In this document: piece after piece, positions 1 to 5,434 of the stretch | How the letters are laid out: the number at the start of each line of letters is the position of its first letter | Numbering within the stretch: the first letter of the stretch is position 1 | Assembly: GCA_900550105.1 (NCBI GenBank) | Contig: URQW01000109.1 | Coordinates: forward strand, 1-8,627 | DNA length: 8,627 nt | Reading direction: 5' to 3' | Origin: an uncultured Pelosinus sp. | Lineage (GTDB): Bacteria > Bacillota > Negativicutes > UMGS1260 | Made by a program: the position numbers and the translations under genes | Notes under the pieces: generated by a model | What the model was told of the DNA's origin: nothing | The model's database searches: none | The model's input: the letters and a program-made list of their open reading frames with translations, nothing else

Positions 1-503
1 TCAAGCACCCGCCGCCAAGTAATGCGTCTAGGATCGATATTCAATTCATTGCCTTGATGAACATGGTTATCAATAATCGCCGCCAGCAGATTATGAGCTG
101 TGGTAATCGCATGAATATCGCCCGTAAAGTGCAAGTTAATATCTTCCATCGGTACAACTTGAGCATATCCGCCGCCAGCTGCACCGCCTTTAATTCCAAA
201 GCAAGGCCCTAAAGAAGGTTCTCTCAGGGCAATAACGACCTTTTTACCGAGTTTATGAAGGGCATCGCCTAAGCCGACTGTCGTTGTTGTTTTGCCTTCA
301 CCGGCAGGCGTCGGCGTAATAGCTGTCACAAGGACGAGCTTACCATTGGGGCGATCTTTTAAGCGCTCCCAAGTAGAAAGAGCTATTTTCCCTTTATATT
401 TGCCGTATAATTCAATTTCTTCTTCTCCAATTCCCAATTGTTTCGCTACAACTGTAATCGGTTCTTTCACTGCTTCTTGTGCAATTTCTACGTCACTTTT
501 CAA
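1..503 (-). CDS. fhs: Formate-tetrahydrofolate ligase, N-terminal part (runs off window)
   Basis: Catalyses ATP-dependent joining of formate to tetrahydrofolate to give 10-formyl-THF. It is a cytoplasmic enzyme of one-carbon metabolism and the formate-activating step of the methyl branch in acetogens. The first 167 residues are visible and the frame is open to the window edge. The P-loop PTPAGEGKTT lies near residues 64-73, followed by the family blocks REPSLGP, FGIKGGAAGGGYAQVVPM and DINLHFTGD (residues about 94-129), then GNELNIDPRR. These are nearly invariant in this family of about 550 residues. I chose a TTG start at 503 because GGAGGG (513-518) sits nine bases upstream and the protein then begins MKSDVEIAQ, as usual for the family. 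It starts 41 bases after the folD stop and is probably co-transcribed with it; FolD consumes its product in the reductive direction. The C-terminal two thirds are outside the window. Confidence 0.96.
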   Translation of the reverse strand, partial: MKSDVEIAQEAVKEPITVVAKQLGIGEEEIELYGKYKGKIALSTWERLKDRPNGKLVLVTAITPTPAGEGKTTTTVGLGDALHKLGKKVVIALREPSLGPCFGIKGGAAGGGYAQVVPMEDINLHFTGDIHAITTAHNLLAAIIDNHVHQGNELNIDPRRITWRRVL

Positions 504-510
504 CCTGTCG

Positions 511-518
511 TTCCCTCC
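511..518 (-). promoter_or_regulatory. Ribosome binding site of fhs
   Basis: The minus strand reads GGAGGGAA here, with nine bases between GGAGGG and the TTG codon at 503. It decides the start, because there is no ATG near the expected N-terminus of the protein. Confidence 0.8.
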
Positions 519-544
519 AAATCATTCTTGCATCAAGACTGCCC

Positions 545-1390
545 TTATTCACTAATAAGTCTCGCAGCCTTTACTGTATTTTTCAGCAGCATGGCGATTG
601 TCAATGGGCCAACACCGCCTGGTACTGGCGTAATAGCACTGGCAATCTCCTGCACAGAGGCAAAGTCCACATCGCCAACCAGCTTCTTATCAAGGCGATT
701 AATCCCTACATCAATCACTACAGCGCCTGCTTTCACCATGGAGCTTGTTACAAATTGCGGCTTGCCTACGGCAGCAATCACTATGTCAGCTTGCTTCGTA
801 ATACCTGCCAGATTTTCTGTTTTTGAGTGACAAATCGTCACAGTGGCGCTTTTGGCCAAGAGCAAAGCAGCCATTGGTTTTCCTACAATATTACTGCGTC
901 CAATAATGACTGCATGTTTACCGGCAACAGCGATATCATAGCGGTCTAATAATTCCATAACGCCTTGAGGCGTACAAGGAATAAAAGCATCTTTTCCTTG
1001 CCATAAACACCCGGTATTAATCGGATGAAAACCATCTACGTCTTTTTCCGGTACAATTGCTTCAATCACTTGCTGTTCATCGACGGCTTGTGGTAAAGGC
1101 AGTTGCACGAGAATGCCGTGAATCGCATCACGTTGATTTAGCTCGCCAATTACGGCAAGAACCTCTGCTGTCGTTGCCGTTTCCGGCATTCGAATCACTT
1201 CGGAATAAATGCCTAAGGCTTGGCAAGCCTTTTCCTTATGTCCTACATAAACTTTCGAGGCAGGATTTTCACCAACTAGGATGACAGCAAGGCCTGGCGT
1301 AATTCCCCGATTTTTCAGACAAGCAATATCATTTATTAGTTCATCTTTGATCAATTGTGCTGTTTTTTGTCCATCAAGTAAATGCGCCAT
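545..1390 (-). CDS. folD: Bifunctional methylene-THF dehydrogenase / methenyl-THF cyclohydrolase FolD
   Basis: Interconverts 5,10-methylene-THF, 5,10-methenyl-THF and 10-formyl-THF in the cytoplasm, linking Fhs to the reduced folate pool. The 281-residue product has the usual family length. Visible motifs are ENPASKVYVG with Tyr48 and, four residues on, the probable catalytic Lys52; ILVQLPLP (residues 93-100); DVDGFHP (117-123); the Rossmann-fold nucleotide site GRSNIVGKP (164-172); and PVPGGVGP near 255-262. The ATG at 1390 is chosen because AAAGGA (1398-1403) lies seven bases upstream and the protein then begins MAHLLDGQ, as typical FolD does. The frame is open up to an ATG at 1459, but that start has no ribosome site and would add an atypical 23-residue leader. 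It sits 75 bases after tatC and 41 before fhs, so it probably belongs to the tatA-promoted unit, although an internal promoter cannot be excluded. Confidence 0.96.
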   Translation of the reverse strand: MAHLLDGQKTAQLIKDELINDIACLKNRGITPGLAVILVGENPASKVYVGHKEKACQALGIYSEVIRMPETATTAEVLAVIGELNQRDAIHGILVQLPLPQAVDEQQVIEAIVPEKDVDGFHPINTGCLWQGKDAFIPCTPQGVMELLDRYDIAVAGKHAVIIGRSNIVGKPMAALLLAKSATVTICHSKTENLAGITKQADIVIAAVGKPQFVTSSMVKAGAVVIDVGINRLDKKLVGDVDFASVQEIASAITPVPGGVGPLTIAMLLKNTVKAARLISE

Positions 1391-1465
1391 AAGTCCATCC
1401 TTTCTAATGTGAAAAAGTCCCTCCAGAATTTCGCCGACAGCAAAATCTGAAAGGAGCATAGCTAT

Positions 1466-2221
1466 TTATTTTCTTAAAATATAACGGACGATTAATAAGC
1501 TAATCTCATACAAAATAAGCATGGGCACAGCTACAAGCGTCTGTGAAAACACGTCTGGCGTCGGCGAAAGTATGGCACCGAATACAAACGATAAAACAAA
1601 AACGACTTTGCGTTTTTTCTTTAAAAAATCTGATGTAAGCAGCCCCAATTTCGCTGCTACCGTAATAAACAGGGGCAATTCAAAAACAAAGCCAAAAGGC
1701 AATAAAAAGGAAATCACAAATGATAAATAATCACCAATCGAAAAAAGCGGCTGCAAACTATCCGTAGCAAATCCCAGCATAAAGCGAATCCCCGCTGGAA
1801 GTGCTAAGAAGTAGGAAAAGGCCAGTCCCGCTAAAAAAAGCAAAACAGATGCGGGCACCAGAAAAAAAGAAACTTTCTTCTCTGTACCCGTTAAAGCCGG
1901 CAGAATAAAAGCCCAAACTTGATATAAAATTACAGGTAGTGCAATTAAAAAACCCACAAAAAAAGAAACTTTTAAATAGGTAAAAAAAGCTTCAGCAGGA
2001 TGCATATAATAAAGTTTTCCAGCTGGCGCTGTAATAAAACTCACTAAGTCTACAGCATAGAAGTAACAGACAGAACTTGTGGCCACCAGTGCAATAATTA
2101 TTTTAATTAACCGATGACGTAATTCCTGCAGATGGTCTACCAGCGACATCATTCCTTGTGCGGCGGGTGCAGCCGTATCGGATTCTGCTGCCGTTACTTC
2201 GTCTTGTTCATCGGTCGCCAT
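1466..2221 (-). CDS. tatC: Sec-independent (twin-arginine) translocase subunit TatC
   Basis: Membrane receptor of the Tat pathway, which exports folded proteins and often cofactor-loaded redox enzymes. It recognises the twin-arginine signal peptide. At 251 residues it is a normal TatC. After an acidic, alanine-rich N-terminal tail of about 24 residues comes the signature MSLVDHLQELRHRL (25-38), whose Glu33 and Arg35 correspond to residues important for signal-peptide binding. Six hydrophobic segments follow, roughly 39-55, 84-106, 119-140, 163-190, 203-217 and 223-246. Glu114 in the first cytoplasmic loop and Glu181 in VFELP match conserved family positions, and SPTPDVFSQ (219-227) is also characteristic. 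The ATG at 2221 has GAGGA six bases upstream, and that site overlaps the tatA stop codon, so the two genes are probably translationally linked. No tatB gene is present, as is common in Firmicutes. Confidence 0.97.
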   Translation of the reverse strand: MATDEQDEVTAAESDTAAPAAQGMMSLVDHLQELRHRLIKIIIALVATSSVCYFYAVDLVSFITAPAGKLYYMHPAEAFFTYLKVSFFVGFLIALPVILYQVWAFILPALTGTEKKVSFFLVPASVLLFLAGLAFSYFLALPAGIRFMLGFATDSLQPLFSIGDYLSFVISFLLPFGFVFELPLFITVAAKLGLLTSDFLKKKRKVVFVLSFVFGAILSPTPDVFSQTLVAVPMLILYEISLLIVRYILRK

Positions 2222-2230
2222 AAGAAATCC

Positions 2231-2440
2231 TCACTTTTTCTCTTCCGCTTTGCGAGGTTCTTCAATCGGCTTTGCTTCTACTTTAATGGACTCATCTTTT
2301 GCTTCACCGATAGTCGCCTTTTTAAATTCAGTAATGCCGCGGCCAAGAGCCTTGCCAACTTCAGGAAGTTTCCCCGGTCCAAATACAACTAAAGCAATTA
2401 CAAGAATTAAGATCAATTCCGGCATACTAAAACTAAACAA
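2231..2440 (-). CDS. tatA: Twin-arginine translocase pore subunit TatA/TatE family
   Basis: Small membrane protein that oligomerises to form the Tat transport path with TatC. The 69 residues show a short N-terminal membrane helix (about 6-20), the Phe20-Gly21 hinge in FGPGKLPEVGKAL, an amphipathic helix (about 25-41), and a charged Lys/Glu-rich tail, all standard for TatA. I choose the TTG at 2440 over the GTG at 2449. AAAGGG (2451-2456) lies ten bases before the TTG but only one before the GTG, the protein then begins MFSFSMPEL like other TatA proteins, and the predicted transcript start near 2458 leaves too little leader for the GTG. It is the first gene of the tatA-tatC-folD-fhs unit and, with no tatB in the window, may serve both TatA and TatB roles. 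Confidence 0.94.
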   Translation of the reverse strand: MFSFSMPELILILVIALVVFGPGKLPEVGKALGRGITEFKKATIGEAKDESIKVEAKPIEEPRKAEEKK

Positions 2441-2450
2441 TCCTGTCACA

Positions 2451-2456
2451 CCCTTT
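2451..2456 (-). promoter_or_regulatory. Ribosome binding site deciding the tatA start
   Basis: AAAGGG on the minus strand, ten bases upstream of the TTG at 2440. The competing GTG at 2449 lies almost against it, which a ribosome could not use with this site. Confidence 0.65.
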
Positions 2457-2463
2457 CATTAAT

Positions 2464-2492
2464 ATTATACCTGTTTGTTTTCTAAAACACAA
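2464..2492 (-). promoter_or_regulatory. Vegetative-type promoter of the tatA-tatC-folD-fhs unit
   Basis: The minus strand has a perfect TATAAT at 2469-2464. A weaker -35 candidate, TTGTGT, lies at 2492-2487 with a 17-base spacer. Transcription would start around 2457-2459, giving a leader of about 20 bases before the tatA TTG. The region lies downstream of the terminator of the preceding gene, where a new promoter is needed. The -35 match is only the TTG half, so an activator may help, but nothing in the sequence identifies one. Confidence 0.65.
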
Positions 2493-2604
2493 TATGAGGG
2501 ATATTCAGTAAGATTTGTCTAAAAAATTTCGCCCTACCAAGTGATAATTCCTTTAAAATATTTTCATTTTACAGTAATTTAACAAAACAGCAGAATAATG
2601 ATTG

Positions 2605-2642
2605 AAAAAAAGACATTTTATCGCAGAGCATAAAATGTCTTT
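2605..2642 (-). terminator. Intrinsic terminator after the polyprenyl synthase gene
   Basis: On the minus strand a 13-base-pair stem (arms 2630-2642 and 2609-2621, perfect complementarity) encloses an eight-base loop at 2622-2629. A run of seven T residues (2611-2605) overlaps the end of the stem and extends past it. It begins about ten bases after the stop codon at 2652. The stem is AT-rich (AAAGACATTTTAT), but its length and the T run make it a convincing terminator. The plus strand has the mirror structure with a shorter T run, so weak bidirectional action is possible, although no plus-strand gene approaches it. Confidence 0.88.
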
Positions 2643-2651
2643 CTTGAAATC

Positions 2652-3626
2652 TTAAAAATGACGTTTACCAATAAATTCAGTAATATCAAAAAGAACCTTT
2701 TTAACCGAAAGCGGTATGCATTCAGGCAAAACCTGCCGCGCCTCTTCCAGGTAGTGCTGGGCTTGCTGAAAAGAATATTCAACAGCACCACTATTACGAA
2801 TATAACCTAATGCCTTTGTCAGCTTTGTTGCATCATTCGCTACAGCACGTGAGGCAATTAATTGATACAGCTTGTCTTTATTGTGACTATGGTTCAACGC
2901 ATACAGCGTAGGCATTGTTAAGATGCCTTGTTTTAAATCATTGCCTGTGGGCTTGCCTACTTCCTGTTCCGTAGCCGTGACATCTGGTAGGTCGTCCGTA
3001 ATTTGAAAAGCAATCCCAATGCAGTAGCCATAACGATGAAGCGCCGTTACCGACTGCGTATCATACCCAGCAGCAATTCCACCCAACTTACAGCTTGTTG
3101 CAATAAAATCAGCTGTCTTGCGATTAATATTGGTAAAATAGCCTTCCATGGTTTGGTTTAAATCAAAGAGATCCCGTTCTTGGAAAATTTCCCCTTCACA
3201 AATAACACAGATCGCATCTGTTAAAAGTTTCATCGATTCACTGCGTGAATGCTCAGCGATCAAAGAAAAGGCACGAGCGAACAAATAATCTCCAGCCAAA
3301 ACCGAAGCATGGTTACCAAAAATCACATTTGCCGTAGGACGCCCCCGCCGCGTAGCCGCCACATCAATTACATCATCATGGACAAGTGTCGCCATATGAA
3401 TTAATTCGATAGCCGTTGCTAAATAATGAGCCTCGTTACTTTGTTCCTTGTCCCTTTTGGCACAGAGTAAAAACAAAGCCGGCCTCAATCTCTTTCCACC
3501 GGCATGAAGTAAATGTCCACCGATTTTACTAAGTAAAGCTTCCGGCACAGTAACCATCTCAAGTAGCTCCTGTTCCACGGCAGCCATTTCTTCTTGCACC
3601 AGTGAAAATAAATTAGTCATAGTCAA
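2652..3626 (-). CDS. Polyprenyl diphosphate synthase, long-chain trans type (HepT/IspB-like)
   Basis: Condenses isopentenyl diphosphate onto an allylic primer to build a long prenyl diphosphate, most likely the side chain of menaquinone. The 324-residue protein has the whole family layout: GGKRLRPA (43-50), the first Asp-rich motif DDVID (84-88) followed by RRGRPT, Lys169 in NRKTA, and FQITDDLPD containing the second Asp-rich motif (211-215), then GKPTGNDLKQG (224-234). The residue five before the first motif is Ala79; a small side chain there leaves the product tunnel open and favours chains of C30 or longer. The exact length cannot be read. The TTG at 3626 has AGGTGA six bases upstream; an ATG at 3620 (322 residues) is a fair alternative, with a longer 12-base spacing. 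It has its own likely promoter and a strong terminator, so it may be monocistronic even though it follows ahbB by only 82 bases. Confidence 0.93.
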   Translation of the reverse strand: MTMTNLFSLVQEEMAAVEQELLEMVTVPEALLSKIGGHLLHAGGKRLRPALFLLCAKRDKEQSNEAHYLATAIELIHMATLVHDDVIDVAATRRGRPTANVIFGNHASVLAGDYLFARAFSLIAEHSRSESMKLLTDAICVICEGEIFQERDLFDLNQTMEGYFTNINRKTADFIATSCKLGGIAAGYDTQSVTALHRYGYCIGIAFQITDDLPDVTATEQEVGKPTGNDLKQGILTMPTLYALNHSHNKDKLYQLIASRAVANDATKLTKALGYIRNSGAVEYSFQQAQHYLEEARQVLPECIPLSVKKVLFDITEFIGKRHF

Positions 3627-3647
3627 ATCAGATCACCTACAGCTAAA

Positions 3648-3676
3648 GTCTGTTACTATCATACAATACAACAGAC
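3648..3676. repeat. Inverted repeat over the polyprenyl synthase promoter
   Basis: Seven-base arms, GTCTGTT at 3648-3654 and AACAGAC at 3670-3676, are perfectly complementary and separated by 15 bases. The arms flank the candidate -10 box: one lies in the -10/-35 spacer and the other around the expected transcript start. That is a good place for an operator, although a 7-7 match in AT-rich DNA could also arise by chance. No known regulator is recognised from the sequence. Confidence 0.4.
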
Positions 3677-3686
3677 ATATAGTCCA
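3658..3686 (-). promoter_or_regulatory. Candidate vegetative promoter of the polyprenyl synthase gene
   Basis: The minus strand carries TGGACT (3686-3681, four of six matches to the -35 consensus), a 17-base spacer, and TATGAT (3663-3658, five of six to the -10 consensus). The expected transcript start near 3651 leaves a leader of about 25 bases containing the ribosome site AGGTGA. It lies wholly within the gap between ahbB and the synthase gene. Confidence 0.5.
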
Positions 3687-3708
3687 CCATATTTCCCCTT
3701 TTTATTCC

Positions 3709-4206
3709 CTATTGCGCTTTTTCCTGGCGTAAGACTGCGTCTTCCTGAAAATAACGCATACTCGTCTTTTTCCATTCCTTGGTGCTAAACAGCAACTTAT
3801 AATCGAAAACGCCTGTCGCTTCTGCCAACTTTAGCGCAGTCTCTTCACAAATCTCCCGGCTATGGCCATGGATCATCGTATAAAAATTATAAGGCCAGTC
3901 TGGTTTTATTTCCCGGCAATAGCAATGTGTAACAGCAGGAGACGCTGTCATAATTTCCCCGACTCGTTCACAGTCAGCAAATGGCACAATCCAAGCGCAT
4001 AAAGCATTTGCTGTATAGCCAATGCGACGATGCGTCAGAACAGCGCCAAACTTACGAATTTTCCCCGTTTCTTGAAACCGCTGCAATCGTTCTATCAGTT
4101 CTGCTTCGGTAATTTTCAATTCGCTAGCTAAACGTGCATAAGGTTCCTTTTCCAAAGGAAATTCATCTTGCATTAGTATAATAATCTCTTTATCCAGCCA
4201 ATCCAC
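3709..4206 (-). CDS. ahbB: Siroheme decarboxylase subunit beta AhbB
   Basis: With AhbA, removes two acetate carboxyl groups from siroheme to give 12,18-didecarboxysiroheme. This is the first step of the alternative heme route used by many anaerobes and archaea, in the cytoplasm. The 165 residues form an Lrp/AsnC-like fold: a winged helix near 4-55 (ending IRKFGAVLTHRRIGY) and an alpha/beta ligand domain. Features typical of AhbB are VTHCY (92-96), with a histidine at the conserved tetrapyrrole-site position, PDWPYNFYTMIHG (102-114) and STKEWKKTSMRYF (141-153). The tail after residue 153 is short and unconserved. The start is GTG at 4206, eight bases after the ahbA stop; the site AGGTG overlaps that stop, so translation is probably coupled. 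A DNA-binding Lrp regulator is the usual misannotation, but the pairing and these motifs argue for the enzyme. Confidence 0.92.
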   Translation of the reverse strand: MDWLDKEIIILMQDEFPLEKEPYARLASELKITEAELIERLQRFQETGKIRKFGAVLTHRRIGYTANALCAWIVPFADCERVGEIMTASPAVTHCYCREIKPDWPYNFYTMIHGHSREICEETALKLAEATGVFDYKLLFSTKEWKKTSMRYFQEDAVLRQEKAQ

Positions 4207-4214
4207 TCCATCAC

Positions 4215-4667
4215 CTACTTCAAATCAAATTTGACATTTACTTTTAATTTTTTTTGGGCTGGTAAACTATGCAAACGCCGAATCCCAGGAACTTTTGCAA
4301 TTTCCGCCAGAACTTGTTCTTGCGCCGCTTTGCTTGGTGAAAGCAGTGTAAACCAAAGGTTAAATTCCCCTTCTCGTTCATAATTATGAGTTACGCCCAC
4401 ATAGGAGTTGATTTTTTGCGCTACCGCAGCAAGGGCCTCACTATCTACCTCAGCAGCAACTAATGTACCAACATACCCGAGCCGTGCCGAATCAAAAAAA
4501 GGACCAATTCGCCGAATATAGCCATTGTCCTTCATCCAACGGACACGTGACAAAACCGTCTCCTCATCGCAGCCTACAGCATCGCCAATCATTGCAAAAG
4601 GACGGCTGGCTACCGGAAGTTTCGTCTGTAAAATATTTAAAATAGCCTTATCGAGTTGTGACAGCAT
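4215..4667 (-). CDS. ahbA: Siroheme decarboxylase subunit alpha AhbA
   Basis: Partner of AhbB in the heterodimeric siroheme decarboxylase, which sends siroheme into heme synthesis. The 150 residues have an N-terminal winged-helix-like part (about 4-55, ending GYIRRIGPFFDSARLGY) and a ligand domain with VTHNYER (92-98) and FNLWFT (102-107), the AhbA/NirD-type signature. The protein ends in a basic stretch, KKLKVNVKFDLK. NirD/NirG/NirH proteins of heme d1 synthesis are close relatives, but there are no other nir genes here and exactly two subunits, which fits Ahb. The ATG at 4667 has AAAGG nine bases upstream. It lies 95 bases after ysxC, across a terminator-like hairpin, so ahbAB may be transcribed at a lower or separate level. 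No promoter of clear quality was found in the gap. Confidence 0.9.
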   Translation of the reverse strand: MLSQLDKAILNILQTKLPVASRPFAMIGDAVGCDEETVLSRVRWMKDNGYIRRIGPFFDSARLGYVGTLVAAEVDSEALAAVAQKINSYVGVTHNYEREGEFNLWFTLLSPSKAAQEQVLAEIAKVPGIRRLHSLPAQKKLKVNVKFDLK

Positions 4668-4716
4668 GACATCCAGCCTTTCTAAAAATAATAAGAAAAC
4701 AAGACCTGTTCAGCAT

Positions 4717-4748
4717 GGAAAGAAGGACAGCCCGGAGACTGTCCTTTC
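4717..4748 (-). terminator. Terminator-like hairpin between ysxC and ahbA
   Basis: Arms AAGGACAG (4723-4730) and CTGTCCTT (4739-4746) form a perfect eight-base-pair stem with an eight-base loop. In the minus-strand RNA a U-G pair can close it to nine, and the outer GGA/TCC can pair across a three-base bulge. The sequence following on the minus strand is TTCTTTCC, which is pyrimidine-rich but not a proper T run. It could be a weak terminator or attenuator that separates lon-ysxC from ahbAB, or an RNA-processing or stability element. Confidence 0.45.
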
Positions 4749-4762
4749 CTATTCAATTACTG

Positions 4763-5434
4763 TTATAGTAACAAAAGGTCGCCAATAACGTCAAGAACTT
4801 CTTTCCTGCCAGTTCCTTTTAACGAAGAATAAGTCATGATTTCATGTTGCTTTATTTTTAGCTGACGACTAATAAGAGCTTGCTGTTTCTGCACGGCCGA
4901 ACGACTTAATTTATCGGCTTTGGTCGCAATAATCTGTACAGGTACGCCTGATGAAACAAGCCAGTCAAAAACCTGTAAGTCGCTTTCCTGCACAGGGTGG
5001 CGAATATCGATAAGCTGAAATACCCGTTTCAGTTCCGTAGATTCCATAAGAAAATCTTCAATAAATTTTCCCCAGCTTGTGCGTTGTTTTTGCCCCCGCT
5101 TAGCATAGCCATAACCAGGCAAATCGACAAAGAAAATGCTCTTTCTCTCTAGAGATTTTCGCATTTCTAATTGATAAAAATTAAGAGTTTGCGTTTTACC
5201 TGGCGTACTACTGATGCGAGCTAACCCCCGATGACGGCAAAGCGAGTTAATCAACGAAGATTTTCCTACATTGGATCTTCCTACAAAGGCAAACTGAGGC
5301 AGATCTTCTGCTGGATATTGATCTGCCCGCACAGCGGAAGCGACATATTTTGCCGCCAGAACCTCAACCTCTGCGATTACAGCTGCCGCTTTCTCGCCTG
5401 GTGCCATTTGCCCGTTTTTTACTTCTTCAGTCAT
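4763..5434 (-). CDS. ysxC: Ribosome biogenesis GTP-binding protein YsxC/EngB
   Basis: Cytoplasmic GTPase needed for assembly of the large ribosomal subunit, and essential in several bacteria. The 223 residues contain all G motifs in order: GRSNVGKSS (52-60, P-loop), STPGKTQ (76-82, switch I Thr), DLPGYG (104-109), TKAD (171-174, guanine specificity) and SSLKGTG (203-209). The N-terminus is about 20 residues longer than in Bacillus subtilis YsxC and is Ala/Glu-rich. The start is still preferred because GGAGG (5445-5449) lies ten bases upstream and the ATG overlaps the lon stop as ATGA (5431-5434), a standard coupled arrangement. lon followed by ysxC is a conserved Firmicute order. The region ends with the short hydrophobic GDLLLL. 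Confidence 0.96.
   Translation of the reverse strand: MTEEVKNGQMAPGEKAAAVIAEVEVLAAKYVASAVRADQYPAEDLPQFAFVGRSNVGKSSLINSLCRHRGLARISSTPGKTQTLNFYQLEMRKSLERKSIFFVDLPGYGYAKRGQKQRTSWGKFIEDFLMESTELKRVFQLIDIRHPVQESDLQVFDWLVSSGVPVQIIATKADKLSRSAVQKQQALISRQLKIKQHEIMTYSSLKGTGRKEVLDVIGDLLLL

Noticed and set aside
1391..1459. 23-residue N-terminal extension of FolD starting at ATG 1459
   Set aside because: There is no ribosome site before 1459, the added residues are unlike other FolD proteins, and ATG 1390 has AAAGGA at ideal spacing and the normal N-terminus.
3709..4667. Pair of Lrp/AsnC-family transcription regulators
   Set aside because: The fold is Lrp-like, but two adjacent genes with VTHNY/VTHCY, PDWPYNFYTMIHG and KKTSMRYF signatures are characteristic of AhbA/AhbB siroheme decarboxylase.
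3709..4667. Heme d1 synthesis genes (nirD/nirG/nirH type) for cytochrome cd1
   Set aside because: Only two subunits are present, no other nir genes are visible, and the second protein carries the AhbB-type C-terminal motif. The wider genome would be needed to exclude it completely.
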